The notes under the pieces were generated by a model. The model was not told where the DNA came from and made no database searches. It worked only from the letters and a program-made list of their open reading frames with translations. Source: Salinibacter pepae (GTDB taxonomy: Bacteria; Bacteroidota; Rhodothermia; Rhodothermales; Salinibacteraceae). Taken from it: a stretch of DNA of 64,000 bases. Below are positions 18,055-28,716 of this stretch, piece after piece. The position numbers were made by a program, and so were the translations under genes. Location of the stretch: the NCBI RefSeq assembly GCF_947077775.1, contig NZ_CAMTTE010000001.1, forward strand, positions 2,508,501 through 2,572,500, read 5' to 3'. Numbering within the stretch: position 1 is the stretch's first letter; each line of letters begins with the position of its first letter.

Positions 18055-21000
18055 TCAGGCGGACGGGGCCTCCGAATGCCGCTCCTCGTACGGCCCGAAG
18101 TGCTTCACCGGCTCGTCGTAGCCGAGGAGGCGGGTCTGCACCCACCCGACGGCACGGTCCTGAAACATGGCGATTGAGGGGACGATCATCATGAGGACGG
18201 CCGTGCCGAAGACGATGCCGACCCCGAGGCTCACGGCCATCGGGATGAGGAACTGGGCCTGCACGCTCTGCTCCACGATGATGGGGAAGAGGCCCAGGAA
18301 CGTGGTCAGGGACGTAAGCAGGATGGGGCGGAAGCGCATCTGCCCGGCCCGGACGAGCGCGTCGGGCCAGTCGCGGCCCTTGGCGCGCTCCTCGTTGGCA
18401 AAGTCGAGCATCACGAGCGCGTCGTTTACGATGACGCCGCTGAGGCCCACGATGCCGTAGATGCTGAGCAGGCCGAGCTGGATGTCGAGCATCAGGTGGC
18501 CCAGCAGGGCCCCGATCCAGCCGAACGGAATGGTGCTCATGATGACCAGGGGCTGGAGGTACGACCGGAAGGGAATGGCCAAGAGGGCGTAGATGGCAAA
18601 CAGCGCGAGCAGAAACCCGATCACGAGGGCGCTCTGCGCCTTGCGCTGCTGCCGCTGCTGCCCGCCGAAGGTAAAGGTGGCCCCCGGAATCTCGCGCTGA
18701 ATATTGGGGAGCACGCTGGACTGGAGGCTCGCTTTAACCGCGTTGCCGGTCGTGACGCCCGGGTCCACGTCGGCCGTCACCGTGACGACCCGGCGGCCGT
18801 CCTGCCGGTTGATCTGCGAGGGGCTGTACCCGAACGACACGTCCGCCACCTCTTCCAGGGGCACCTGCGCCCCGGCGGCCGTCCGGATGCGGTAGTTGCT
18901 CAGGTCCTCGATGGAATTGCGCTGGTCGTCGGGCAGCCGGGTGTAGACGCGCACCTCGTTCTGCCCGCGCTGGAGCCGGTAGGACTCCAGCCCGAAGAAG
19001 GCGGCGCGGACCTGGCCGGCGAGGTCGTTGAGCGAGAGGCCGAGCGTCCGGGCGCCCGGCTTCATCGCCAGTTCCAGCTCCCGCTTGCCCTGCTCCTGGT
19101 CGGACTTGATGTCGAACACGCCCCCGAAGCGGGCCAGGGAGTCCTGGACGGCGGCCACCGTCCGGTCGAGCTTGTCGGACGTGGGGGCCGACAGCTCCAC
19201 CGAGACGGGCTTGCCCACCGACACCACGTTGGCGGTAAACGAGAGCGAGCGCGCGCTGGGCACCCGTCCGGTCTCCGCGCGCCATCGCTCCTCAAACTGG
19301 GCGGACGTGATGTCCCGCTCCTCCGGGTCGATCATCTCGAAGCTCACCTCGGCCACGTTGGCCTGTGTGGCGGTGAAGCCGCCCGCGCCGGGGTCGCTGT
19401 TGGCCTGGGGCTGACGGCCGACAGCCACGTACACGTTTTCGACGAGGTCCTGTCCGGCCTTCGCCTCGAGGGCCTCGATGGCCTCGTACCCCGTCTCTTG
19501 CAGGCGGGCCGTCATGCGCTCGGTGGCCTCCGGCGTGGTGCCCACCGGCATCTCCAACTGGGCGGTCACCAGCTTGCCCTGCACGCTGGGGAAAAAGGAG
19601 AACCCGATGTACCCGTTGCTGGCGAAACTGAAGGAGATGAACAGCATCGACACGCCCGCCGCGAGGGTGACCCCGTAGTGCCGGGTGGCGAACCGGAGGG
19701 CCGTCGTAAGCGGGCCGCGCACGAAGGTCCAGAGCTGGGCGGCCACCCACCGCCGCACCCGGTTGAGCGTGCGGATCGGGAGGGTGGGGGTGCCCGGTTC
19801 CTGGTCCGGGCGTTCCGACAGGTGGTACGGGAGGATCAAGAGCACCTCCACGAGCGACAGCAGCAGGACGATGATGACGATCGTGGGGATGTCCCCGAGA
19901 AATTTGCCGATCGTGCCGCCGATGAAGAGCAGCGGGGAGAAGGCGGCGACGGTCGTCAGGACGGCGAAGATGACCGGGATGCCGACGCGCTGCGTTCCCC
20001 GAATGGAGGCCTCCAGCGGGTCGCCTGTACGTTCCTGCTCGGCGTACACGTTCTCGCCCACCACGATGGCGTCGTCGACCACGATGCCGATGGACAGGAT
20101 GAAGCCGAAGAGGGACAGGAGGTTGATCGACACGTCCAGGTACTGCATGAGGATGAACGTGCCCGTAAACGACAAGAAGATGCCGACCGAGGTCCAGAAG
20201 GCCAGCCGGGGGGCGAGGAAAAGGGTGAGCGTGAGGACGACGAGGAACAGCCCCAAGATGCCGTTTTCGATCAGCAGGTTGAGCCGGCTGCGGAGGCTCT
20301 CGGCCTGGTTCTGCCAGATGGCGGCCTGAACCCCGGCGGGAAGAGACGCCTGCAGGTCGTCGTCGAGGTAGGTCTTGACCGTCTCCTCGATGTCGAGGAC
20401 CTGCTCCTGGCCCGTGCGGAAGACGTTGAGGATGGCGGCCGGCTCGCCGTTGAAGCGCGTGATGAGGTCGGAGTTCTCGGCAAATCCGTCCTGAATGTTT
20501 GCGACCTCACCGAGGCGCACCTTCGTGCCGTCGTCGCGGGTGAGGGCCACGATCTCCTCGAAGTCCTCCTTCGTGTAGTTCTGGCCCTCCGTCCGGATGA
20601 CGATCTCCTCCTCGTCCGTCTCCACGCTTCCGCCCGGCAGGTCGAGGCTCCCCTCCCGCACGATCCGCGAGACCCGCGCGAGGCTCATGCCGTACTTGCG
20701 AAGCGCCTCGCGGGGGGCCTCCACGGAGATCTCGTAGTCCCGCACGCCCCCGATGCGCACGAAGGAGATCTGCGGGTTGCGCGTCAGGTCGTCCTTCACG
20801 CGCTGGGCGAGCTCCTTCAGGGTGCGCTCGCTCGCGTCGCCGTAGAGGGCAATCTGGAGCGCCTGCTGCCGGTTGGTGACCTCCGTGACGATCGGCTGCT
20901 CGGCCTCCTCCGGAAACGCGGTGATGCGGTCCACCTCGGACTTGATGTCGGTGCGGGCCCGCGAGAGGTCGGCACCGCGCTTTAGCTCGGCGGTCACCAC

Positions 21001-21270
21001 GCCGCTGTTCTCGGTGGCGGTCCCCAGAATGCGGTCGATGCCCTCGACGCCCTCGATGCGGTCCTCGATGCGGCGCACGATGGACTGCTCCACCTCTTCG
21101 GGCGAGCCGCCGGGGTAGGTGACCTGGATCTGCACCGAGTCGAGACTAAACTCGGGGAAGACCTCCTGCACGGTGGTGAAGGCCGCCGCGCCGCCCCCCA
21201 GAAGGAGCAGAAGCATCAGCAGGTTGGCCGCTACGCCGTTGCGGGCAAACCAGTCGATTGCTCTGTTCAT
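18055..21270 (-). CDS. RND efflux pump inner-membrane transporter (AcrB/HAE1-type)
   Basis: This 1071-residue resistance-nodulation-division transporter is the proton-driven inner-membrane part of a tripartite efflux pump. It opens with the typical N terminus and first helix (MNRAIDWFARNGVAANLLML), then a periplasmic porter domain (YPGGSPEEVEQSI, IKSEVDRI). The central helices include SIGIVVDDAIVVGENVY, the conserved TM4 region with paired Asp residues for proton relay. A second porter half and C-terminal helices follow (GVIVNDALVMLDFANE). It closes a same-strand operon: TetR regulator, outer-membrane channel, periplasmic adaptor, transporter, with a 72-base gap to the adaptor. Substrates cannot be told from sequence; organic toxicants, antibiotics or bile-like compounds are usual. 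Confidence 0.94.
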   Translation of the reverse strand: MNRAIDWFARNGVAANLLMLLLLLGGGAAAFTTVQEVFPEFSLDSVQIQVTYPGGSPEEVEQSIVRRIEDRIEGVEGIDRILGTATENSGVVTAELKRGADLSRARTDIKSEVDRITAFPEEAEQPIVTEVTNRQQALQIALYGDASERTLKELAQRVKDDLTRNPQISFVRIGGVRDYEISVEAPREALRKYGMSLARVSRIVREGSLDLPGGSVETDEEEIVIRTEGQNYTKEDFEEIVALTRDDGTKVRLGEVANIQDGFAENSDLITRFNGEPAAILNVFRTGQEQVLDIEETVKTYLDDDLQASLPAGVQAAIWQNQAESLRSRLNLLIENGILGLFLVVLTLTLFLAPRLAFWTSVGIFLSFTGTFILMQYLDVSINLLSLFGFILSIGIVVDDAIVVGENVYAEQERTGDPLEASIRGTQRVGIPVIFAVLTTVAAFSPLLFIGGTIGKFLGDIPTIVIIVLLLSLVEVLLILPYHLSERPDQEPGTPTLPIRTLNRVRRWVAAQLWTFVRGPLTTALRFATRHYGVTLAAGVSMLFISFSFASNGYIGFSFFPSVQGKLVTAQLEMPVGTTPEATERMTARLQETGYEAIEALEAKAGQDLVENVYVAVGRQPQANSDPGAGGFTATQANVAEVSFEMIDPEERDITSAQFEERWRAETGRVPSARSLSFTANVVSVGKPVSVELSAPTSDKLDRTVAAVQDSLARFGGVFDIKSDQEQGKRELELAMKPGARTLGLSLNDLAGQVRAAFFGLESYRLQRGQNEVRVYTRLPDDQRNSIEDLSNYRIRTAAGAQVPLEEVADVSFGYSPSQINRQDGRRVVTVTADVDPGVTTGNAVKASLQSSVLPNIQREIPGATFTFGGQQRQQRKAQSALVIGFLLALFAIYALLAIPFRSYLQPLVIMSTIPFGWIGALLGHLMLDIQLGLLSIYGIVGLSGVIVNDALVMLDFANEERAKGRDWPDALVRAGQMRFRPILLTSLTTFLGLFPIIVEQSVQAQFLIPMAVSLGVGIVFGTAVLMMIVPSIAMFQDRAVGWVQTRLLGYDEPVKHFGPYEERHSEAPSA

Positions 21271-21342
21271 CGATCGAAGATTGGAAAATTACAGGTGGGC
21301 AGATTGAGGAAAGGAGACGCCAATTTTCAATCTGCAAATGTT

Positions 21343-22593
21343 TTATTGGCTCACGCGAATCCTCATGCTGTCGGTCTGGACGCGCAGGTCCGTTGTGATC
21401 ACGCGGGTGTCCGGGGCGAGCGTCGGGGCGAGGTAGGTGTTCTCCTCCACCGTCTGGATGGGCTCGACGGTGCGCTCAGCCAGCATCGAGTCCCCGACCG
21501 CCGTCCAGACGACCGGCGGCTGGTCCGGCGCGCGGGTGTGGACCGCCCGGCGGGGCACCACGTGGTAGGTGCCGTTCCGACGGCCTTCGATGTCGACCGT
21601 CGTGTAGGTGCCAATGGCCAGCGGGGGGCGCGTCCGGCCCCGTGGTGCCGGGGGCTCCTCGGGCCGCCGCGACTGGATGGTGGGGGCCTGGTTGTACGGC
21701 TCCGGCACGCGCACCACCACGTCGACCGTCCGGGTCTGCTGGTCGATGGCCCCCTCAACCCGATGGACGCGCCCCTCCCACGCGTACGTCCGGTCGCCGT
21801 ACGCGCTGGTCACCGTGGCCGGGAGCCCGGCGTCGGCGGACTGCCCACTCGTCGCCCACAGGTTTTCGATGAGGGCGGCCTTGCGGGACGGCAGGGACAC
21901 GACGACTTCGGCCGCTTCCGTGCCGTAGACCGTAGCGACGGGCGTGCCGGGGGCCACGTACGCGCCGAGGTCGGCCTGCTTCCGGCGCACCATGCCGTCG
22001 AAGGGCACCTGGAGGCGCGTGCGGCCCAGGTTGGTGCGCGCGTTTTGGAGGGCGGCCCGGGCGCTTTCGAGGGTGGACTGGGCCTGTGCCACCTGCGGCT
22101 CGTTGAAGACGAGCCGCCCGAGCTCGGTGCTGTCGGGGGCGGGCGGCTCGCCGGTGCGGCCCCGGAGGCGCTCGTAGTCCTCCCGGGCGGCGCCCGCCTC
22201 CTCCTGGGCCTGCAGGAGCTGCACCCGGGCCTGCGTGACCTGCGCCTCGGCCTGCTGCACGGCGCTTCGGTAGTCGGCGGGGTCGATGCGGGCCAGGGTC
22301 GCCCCCGCGTCGAACCGGCCGCCGCTCACGAGCGCATCGGAGACGTCGACGAGGCGCCCCCCGACCTCGGCGGTCAGCTCAATCTCGCGGACGGGCCGCA
22401 CGGTTCCGGTGCCGCGCACGAGGAGGCTGCCGGCACGCACGTCCACGGGAACCGTCGAGACCAGGGGGGACTGCGGCGGCGGGTCGCTCGTCTCCGGCGC
22501 CGGGGCGAACACGGTGAGCAGGGCCACGACGGCGGCGGTGCCGAGAAGGAGGCCGCCCCCGATGAGGGACCACTTGAGGGTGCTGGTGTCCAT
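21343..22593 (-). CDS. RND efflux periplasmic adaptor (membrane fusion protein)
   Basis: This adaptor of 416 residues links the inner-membrane pump to the outer-membrane channel. An N-terminal membrane anchor (LIGGGLLLGTAAVVALLTVF, about 10-30) is followed by a first beta-barrel/lipoyl half (IELTAEVGGRLVDVSDALVSGGRF), a long alpha-helical hairpin rich in Gln/Glu/Ala (about 105-205: VQQAEAQVTQARVQLLQAQ), the second lipoyl half (VPFDGMVRRKQADLGAYVAPGTPVATV) and a membrane-proximal domain. No lipobox is seen, so it is anchored by its helix. The gene lies 60 bases after the channel gene and 72 before the transporter. Confidence 0.92.
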   Translation of the reverse strand: MDTSTLKWSLIGGGLLLGTAAVVALLTVFAPAPETSDPPPQSPLVSTVPVDVRAGSLLVRGTGTVRPVREIELTAEVGGRLVDVSDALVSGGRFDAGATLARIDPADYRSAVQQAEAQVTQARVQLLQAQEEAGAAREDYERLRGRTGEPPAPDSTELGRLVFNEPQVAQAQSTLESARAALQNARTNLGRTRLQVPFDGMVRRKQADLGAYVAPGTPVATVYGTEAAEVVVSLPSRKAALIENLWATSGQSADAGLPATVTSAYGDRTYAWEGRVHRVEGAIDQQTRTVDVVVRVPEPYNQAPTIQSRRPEEPPAPRGRTRPPLAIGTYTTVDIEGRRNGTYHVVPRRAVHTRAPDQPPVVWTAVGDSMLAERTVEPIQTVEENTYLAPTLAPDTRVITTDLRVQTDSMRIRVSQ

Positions 22594-22653
22594 AAATCGA
22601 AGGGGTCAGTCAGAAAAGAGGCCGGACGATGGCAAGTCAGGAATCCCTGGGGG

Positions 22654-24144
22654 CTACCGGAACAGGCGCGGATCGTCGACAGGCTCCGCGTCCGTCCACG
22701 GCCCGCCGAGGGCACGATGGAGCGCGAGGCGCGCGTTCACGACGGCCAGCCCCACCCCGGCGAGACGCGTCTGCGCCTGCACGAGGGTGCGCTCCGCGTC
22801 GATCAGGGCGAGCACATCCCCCACGCCGCGCTCATAGCGGTCGCGCTGGGCCTGGAACGCATGTCGCGCGGTCTCCACCTGCCGCTCCACCTCGCGGTAC
22901 CGTCGTCGCTGCTTCTCGTAGGCCACCAGGGACGCCTTCACCTCCTGAAAGGCGGTCAGGACCGTCTGCTCGTAGCGTGCGGCCTGCTGCTTGTAGCGCG
23001 CCTCGGCGGCGTTTAGGGCGGCGCGGAGCCGGCCGCCCTGAAACAAGGGGGCCGTCAGTTGGGCGGCGAAGCTGGCGAACACCTGCCCGGGATCCACCAG
23101 GTCGGCCAGCTCGCTGCTCTGGGTCCCGCCCTGCCCGGTCAGCGACAGGCTCGGCAGCATCTCGGCGCGCGCCACGCCGATCTCCTGGCGGGCCGCCTCC
23201 AGGCGGAGGGCCGCCCCGCGCACGTCGGGCCGCTGCATCAGTAGGTCCGCGGGCAGGCCCGCCGGCACCGGCTCGGGGGCAAGGGGAACGGTCATCGAGT
23301 CCGGGAGGAGCGCGCGCTGCTCCCCGGCGAAGCGGCCGAGGAGCGTCGCAAAGCGACTCTGGGCCTCGTAGAGCCGGCGCTCGAGGTCCGGCTGGTCGGC
23401 CTGGGCGGCCTGCAAGCTCTGACGGACGGTGTACAGCTGAAACGACGGCACGAGGCCCCGCGCGTAGCGGTCCTCGGTCACGGCGACGCGCTCCTCCAAG
23501 AGGCCGACCGTGCGCTCTCCGAGGCGCACCTGCCGCCGGAGGGACGCGATTTGGGCGTACGTCGAGATCGTCTGACTGATGACCGAGAGGCGGGCGGTCT
23601 GGAGGTCCGCGGCCGTGGCGAAGTACTGGCTGAGGGCCGCCGTGCGCTGGCTCCGCACGCGGCCCCAGAAGTCGAGCTCGTAGGAGAGGCCGAGCGTGGC
23701 CTGGTAGTCGGTAAACTCGAAGCGGTCCGGGCCCTGCCCCCCGCCGATGGCGCCGCCGATGCCGGTGTTGGCGGGCTGGTTCTGGTAGTTGCCCTGCCCG
23801 TTGGCCGTGACGCTCGGAAACAGGGGGGCCCGTGCAATCCGGAACTGTGCCGCCAGCTCCTCAACGCGCCCCTGGGCCTCCTCCAGATTGAGGTTGGCGG
23901 CAAGGGCGGTGTCGACGAGGGCCGTGAGGGACGAGTCTTCGTAGGCCGCCCACCACCGCGTGGCGTCGTAGGCGGTCGTGTCGGCGGCCGCGGCGGGCAG
24001 GGTGGTGTCGCCGGGAGCCGCCTCAAACCGGTCCGGGAGATCCCGCTCGGCGTCCGGGGTGGACATCTCCGGGGTCATCGAGCATCCAGCCACAGTGAGC
24101 GTCCCCAACAGAAAGCTGGCGATGAGCAAGCGAGGGCCTATCAT
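22654..24144 (-). CDS. NodT-family outer-membrane efflux lipoprotein (TolC-like)
   Basis: This 496-residue outer-membrane channel lipoprotein of a tripartite efflux system has a signal peptide ending in the lipobox TVAGC, with the acylated Cys at residue 21. Two repeated OEP halves follow, each with long helices for the periplasmic tunnel (AANLNLEEAQGRVEELAAQF; ARQEIGVARAEMLPSLSLTG) and short strands for the barrel. Length and repeat structure fit the NodT/OprM family. The gene directly follows the TetR gene (40 bases) and precedes the adaptor. Confidence 0.92.
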   Translation of the reverse strand: MIGPRLLIASFLLGTLTVAGCSMTPEMSTPDAERDLPDRFEAAPGDTTLPAAAADTTAYDATRWWAAYEDSSLTALVDTALAANLNLEEAQGRVEELAAQFRIARAPLFPSVTANGQGNYQNQPANTGIGGAIGGGQGPDRFEFTDYQATLGLSYELDFWGRVRSQRTAALSQYFATAADLQTARLSVISQTISTYAQIASLRRQVRLGERTVGLLEERVAVTEDRYARGLVPSFQLYTVRQSLQAAQADQPDLERRLYEAQSRFATLLGRFAGEQRALLPDSMTVPLAPEPVPAGLPADLLMQRPDVRGAALRLEAARQEIGVARAEMLPSLSLTGQGGTQSSELADLVDPGQVFASFAAQLTAPLFQGGRLRAALNAAEARYKQQAARYEQTVLTAFQEVKASLVAYEKQRRRYREVERQVETARHAFQAQRDRYERGVGDVLALIDAERTLVQAQTRLAGVGLAVVNARLALHRALGGPWTDAEPVDDPRLFR

Positions 24145-24184
24145 TCAGTAGACGTTTCGACGTTGAACGGTTGAACGGATAACG

Positions 24185-24862
24185 CTACTCACGGGGGGCG
24201 GCCCGGGAGCCACTTCCCCCCTTCGGTCGGGGCGCAAGGCCGTGGTAGATGAGGTCGAACAGGTGCTCCTTCCGGGCCTCCACGAACGCGCCCCAGTCGT
24301 CCTCCGCGTCGGGGTGCATGATCTGCACGGTCGGCCGCGCCACGAAGAAAAAGAGGCAGGTCGAGACGACAGAGAGCATCGTGTGCTGCGGGTCGACGTC
24401 CCGAATCTCCCCGGCGTCCACGGCCGACGCGATGGTATCCACCAGAATTTGGGGCGGCGCATCGCTGGCGTTGGTCGGCTCCTCCAGGTGCGTGCCAAGC
24501 AGGCGTCCCCCGGTGAGGTTCTCCTGTACCATCAGGCGCATGGCCGCCTCGTCGGACCGGACGAATTCGACGTACCCGTCGATGAATGCGCGCAGGGTGT
24601 GCTCGAAGGTGGAGGCCTCCCGGAGCGACGTGCCGAACGAGGCCATGAACCGCTCCACCGTGTAGGTGAACACCTCCTCGTACAGTGTCCCCTTGTCCTG
24701 AAAGTAGTAGTGCAGCATCGCCTTGTTGATGTCGGCGGCGTCGGCGATCGCCTGCATCCGAGCCCCGTGCCGGCCCTCCCGGGCAAACACGTGGAGCGCC
24801 GCGTCGAAGATCTGCCGCTCCGTCTCGGAGTACTCGGAAGGAAAGGGGGAAGGGGGGGCCAT
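24185..24862 (-). CDS. TetR/AcrR-family repressor of the efflux operon
   Basis: This is a one-component repressor of 225 residues from the ATG at 24862. The N-terminal helix-turn-helix domain reads YSETERQIFDAALHVFAREG, then MQAIADAADINKAMLHYYFQ, close to the TetR consensus (usually K.TLYYHF or YYYFK). The C-terminal ligand-binding domain (about 85-215) is helical. A second ATG at 24940 is preceded by GGGAGG and would add 26 residues, but those look non-conserved and cover palindromes that fit an operator, so I prefer the shorter form. The gene is first in the efflux operon and probably represses itself and the pump genes until an effector binds. Confidence 0.88.
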   Translation of the reverse strand: MAPPSPFPSEYSETERQIFDAALHVFAREGRHGARMQAIADAADINKAMLHYYFQDKGTLYEEVFTYTVERFMASFGTSLREASTFEHTLRAFIDGYVEFVRSDEAAMRLMVQENLTGGRLLGTHLEEPTNASDAPPQILVDTIASAVDAGEIRDVDPQHTMLSVVSTCLFFFVARPTVQIMHPDAEDDWGAFVEARKEHLFDLIYHGLAPRPKGGSGSRAAPRE

Positions 24863-24912
24863 GGAGAGCGCATCTGAGGCAGAAGCGATTGCTGTAATCG
24901 AAGGCCCACTGC

Positions 24913-24932
24913 TTGGTTCAACCAAATGGTTA
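24913..24932. promoter_or_regulatory. Candidate TetR operator (overlapping palindromes)
   Basis: TTGGTTCAACCAA (24913-24925) is a perfect 13-bp palindrome with one central base. Its right half also forms AACCA-AA-TGGTT (24921-24932). The site lies about 50 bases upstream of the preferred start of the TetR gene, where autoregulated TetR proteins commonly bind. If the upstream ATG at 24940 is used, the site is inside the coding region. Confidence 0.45.
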
Positions 24933-24940
24933 ACTGTCAT

Positions 24941-25165
24941 GTAAAGAGAGGCGCCTCCCCGGCGGGGCCTGGCGGACCGGGGGCGACGTGAAGGCGGCGC
25001 GGTTTCGCCGAAGGGGACAGGGGCCGTCCAGGCGCGCTCCGGACCCGTCGCCGGGGCGGCAATGGGCTTTCCGGAAAGACGACGGCGGCCCCGAAACACC
25101 ACCCCGTGCCTGCCGTCGGACAGGCGCAGTTGCGTTTTCCTTTTTGCCGATGTCCTCTTCTCGCC
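24941..25165. other. Divergent promoter region, tetR versus cyclophilin
   Basis: This stretch lies between the divergently transcribed efflux operon and the cyclophilin gene. Together with the non-preferred tetR N terminus it spans about 300 bases. No clear promoter boxes beyond the palindromes were recognised. Confidence 0.35.
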
Positions 25166-25654
25166 ATGGCCGACCATCCGCAGTGGGACCACCCGCCCGA
25201 CCTCCAAATCGAAACGGACGCCGTCTACGAGGCGGCCTTCGAGACCAGCAAGGGCACGATCCACGCTGAGCTCTATCCCGAGCACGCCCCCCACACGGTC
25301 AACAACTTCGCCTTCCTCGCCGACGAGGGCTTCTACGACGGCACGCCGTTCCACCGGGTCATTGAGGGCTTCATGGTACAGGGCGGCGACCCCACCGGCA
25401 CGGGCCGGGGCGGACCGGGGTACGAATTCGACGACGAGATCGACAGCAACCCTCTCACGCACGAGACGGGCGTCCTCTCGATGGCGAATGCGGGCCCCAA
25501 CACGAACGGCAGTCAGTTCTTCATCACGCGGGCGCCGCAGTCGCACCTCGACGGCAAGCACACCGTGTTCGGCGACGTGACCGATGGGCAGGATGTGGTC
25601 GACGCGATCGAAGAGAGCGACACGCTGAAGAGCGTCACCGTCGAGAAGCAGTAG
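25166..25654 (+). CDS. Cyclophilin-type peptidyl-prolyl cis-trans isomerase
   Basis: This 162-residue cyclophilin catalyses proline isomerisation in protein folding. The ATG at 25166 gives MADHPQWDHPPDLQIETD, then the fold. Active-site elements are FHRVIEGFMVQGGDPTGTGRGG (with the catalytic Arg), MANAGPNTNGSQFFI and HLDGKHTVFGDV. No signal peptide is visible, so it is probably cytoplasmic. The short bacterial form (about 160-170) fits. The gene stands alone just upstream of the riboswitch-controlled methionine operon. Confidence 0.93.
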   Translation: MADHPQWDHPPDLQIETDAVYEAAFETSKGTIHAELYPEHAPHTVNNFAFLADEGFYDGTPFHRVIEGFMVQGGDPTGTGRGGPGYEFDDEIDSNPLTHETGVLSMANAGPNTNGSQFFITRAPQSHLDGKHTVFGDVTDGQDVVDAIEESDTLKSVTVEKQ

Positions 25655-25704
25655 CGCAGGCGACGCGCCGGCCACCGGCCTAGCTGGTTCTTCACAATCG
25701 AGCG

Positions 25705-25735
25705 TTGACATTGCCGGACGCAGCGCCTAGCATTG
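25705..25735 (+). promoter_or_regulatory. Bacteroidetes-type promoter candidate for the met operon
   Basis: TTGACA at 25705 and TAGCATTG at 25728-25735 are separated by 20 bases from TTG to TA, matching the Bacteroidetes -33 TTG / -7 TAnnTTTG arrangement with one mismatch. Transcription would start close to 25740, about 20 bases before the riboswitch. Confidence 0.5.
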
Positions 25736-25761
25736 ACGCTGCTACATTACTGGTAGCATCA

Positions 25762-25877
25762 CATTCATCCAGAAGGGTGAAGGGAGCAGGCCCGATGAAG
25801 CCCTGGCAACCGCCGTCGGCACCCCCGACGGAAAGGTGCCCCATCCTGCCTCGACCGCTGTCGAGGAAAGATGAGTG
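25762..25877 (+). promoter_or_regulatory. SAM-I (S-box) riboswitch
   Basis: The sequence matches the S-box aptamer. P1 is CATTCATC (25762-25769) pairing with GATGAGTG (25870-25877). The conserved core reads AGAAGGGTGAAGGGA, GGCCCGATGAAGCCC and GGCAAC. P3 is CCGTCGG/CCGACGG, the AAAGGTGCC joining element follows, and P4 is CCTCGAC/GTCGAGG. It binds S-adenosylmethionine; when SAM is abundant the downstream terminator forms and methionine biosynthesis is shut off. It lies about 170 bases before metY. Confidence 0.95.
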
Positions 25878-25902
25878 GGATCCGCGACCCTCTTGGTTGC
25901 TG

Positions 25903-25942
25903 ATCCCCATCTGCTTTCCTGGCGGCTGGGGATTTTTCTTTT
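25903..25942 (+). terminator. Riboswitch expression-platform terminator
   Basis: ATCCCCA (25903-25909) pairs with TGGGGAT (25927-25933), followed by TTTTTCTTTT. It lies 25 bases after the SAM aptamer, as expected for a transcription-attenuating S-box. Confidence 0.8.
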
Positions 25943-25966
25943 GTCTCCGGTCGCGTCGGCACATAA

Positions 25967-27415
<1,449 letters not shown>

Positions 27416-27420
27416 ATTGA

Positions 27421-27481
27421 AGCGTGAAGCGTGATGCGTGAGGGGACGTCTCGGCTCACGTTTCACTTCTCACGCATCACG
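27421..27481. repeat. Heptamer arrays forming a large hairpin, metY-metX spacer
   Basis: Just after the metY stop, AGCGTGA-AGCGTGA-TGCGTGA (27421-27441) is a 7-base tandem array. After 12 bases, GCTCACG-TTTCACT-TCTCACG-CATCACG (27454-27481) is its inverted counterpart. CGTGATGCGTGAG and CTCACGCATCACG form a perfect 13-bp inverted repeat. There is no T-run, so it may modulate processing or stability between metY and metX. Confidence 0.8.
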
Positions 27482-27527
27482 TTCCTCCCATCCTGCTTGT
27501 GCTGTGTAGTCTTTTCCGCCTCTTCCG

Positions 27528-28586
27528 ATGCCAAAGACTCTCACCCTTCCCGAGTTCACCCTCGAAAACAGCACGACGCTGCGGGACGTGCCCGTGGCGT
27601 ACCGGACGTGGGGCACCCTCAACGCGACCGGCACCAACGCCGTCCTGGTGTGTCACGCCCTCACCGGCGACACGAACGTGGCCGACTGGTGGGGCGGGCT
27701 CCTCGGGCCCGGCCGTGCTCTCGATCCCACGGAGGACTTCGTGGTGTGTCTGAACGTGCCGGGGTCCCCCTACGGCTCGGTGGCGCCGGTGACGGTGAAT
27801 CCGGAGACCGGCGAGCGCTACGGGGCCGGCTTCCCGCCGTTCACGACCCGCGACACGGTCCGGCTTCACCGGCGCGCGCTGGAGGCCCTCGGTGTGCAAC
27901 GGGTGGCGTGTGCCGTGGGCGGATCGATGGGGGGCATGCACGTGCTGGCGTGGGCCTTCGAGGCGACCGACGGCGGGGCGCCGTTCGTGCGGTCGCTCGT
28001 GCCCATTGCCGTGGGGGGGCGCCATACGGCCTGGCAGATCGGATGGGGGGCGGCGCAGCGGCAGGCCATCTTCGCCGATCCGAAGTGGCGGGGCGGTCAC
28101 TATTCGCCGGACGCCCCCCCGACGAGCGGCCTCGCCACGGCCCGCATGATGGCGATGGTGTCGTACCGGTCCCGGTCGTCCCTCGACGGCCGGTTCGGGC
28201 GGGACGCAATGCCGGAACAGGACGGCACGCCCTACGCCGTGGAGAGCTACCTACGCCACCACGGGGACAAGCTCGTCGACCGCTTCGACGCGAACTGCTA
28301 CGTGGCCCTGACCCGTCAGATGGACACCCACGACGTGGCCCGCGGCCGCGGCGACTACGCGGAGGTGCTGCGGGGCATCGAGCAGCCAAGCCTGGTCGTG
28401 GGCATCGACTCGGACGTGCTGTATCCGTTGTCCGAGCAGGAGGAGCTCGCGGAGCACCTGCCCAGCGCCACCCTGAAGGTGCTATCGGCGCCGCACGGAC
28501 ACGACACGTTCCTCATTGAGCTCGATGCCCTCAACGATCTTGTGTCGACGTGGCGGGCCAGCACCTGTTCGTCCGTGGCGGCCTGA
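27528..28586 (+). CDS. metX: Homoserine O-acetyltransferase
   Basis: This alpha/beta-hydrolase-fold transferase of 352 residues acetylates homoserine with acetyl-CoA, supplying metY. The family signatures are CHALTGDTNVADWW, the nucleophile elbow GGSMGGM, and the C-terminal Asp (GIDSDVLYP) and His (PHGHDTFL) of the catalytic triad. It lacks the C-terminal CBS or methyltransferase extensions found in some relatives. An acetyl donor is usual in this family; succinyl specificity is possible and is decided by a few residues I did not assign. It lies 112 bases after metY, past the heptamer hairpin. Confidence 0.94.
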   Translation: MPKTLTLPEFTLENSTTLRDVPVAYRTWGTLNATGTNAVLVCHALTGDTNVADWWGGLLGPGRALDPTEDFVVCLNVPGSPYGSVAPVTVNPETGERYGAGFPPFTTRDTVRLHRRALEALGVQRVACAVGGSMGGMHVLAWAFEATDGGAPFVRSLVPIAVGGRHTAWQIGWGAAQRQAIFADPKWRGGHYSPDAPPTSGLATARMMAMVSYRSRSSLDGRFGRDAMPEQDGTPYAVESYLRHHGDKLVDRFDANCYVALTRQMDTHDVARGRGDYAEVLRGIEQPSLVVGIDSDVLYPLSEQEELAEHLPSATLKVLSAPHGHDTFLIELDALNDLVSTWRASTCSSVAA

Positions 28587-28716
28587 GCCGCGATCCGGGC
28601 GTGGACAATGGCTGGACGACAGCCTCCCCTCTCCCCGGCGCCCCGGTGGAGGCATCCGCCACGGCACGTCATACCGCCCCACTACGCATCATCCCTCGCG
28701 ACAGCACTGACTGATC

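Noticed and set aside
18496-20985. Long open frame opposite the RND transporter
   Set aside because: The transporter is unambiguous on the other strand; the shadow product is low-complexity and His/Arg/Gly-rich.
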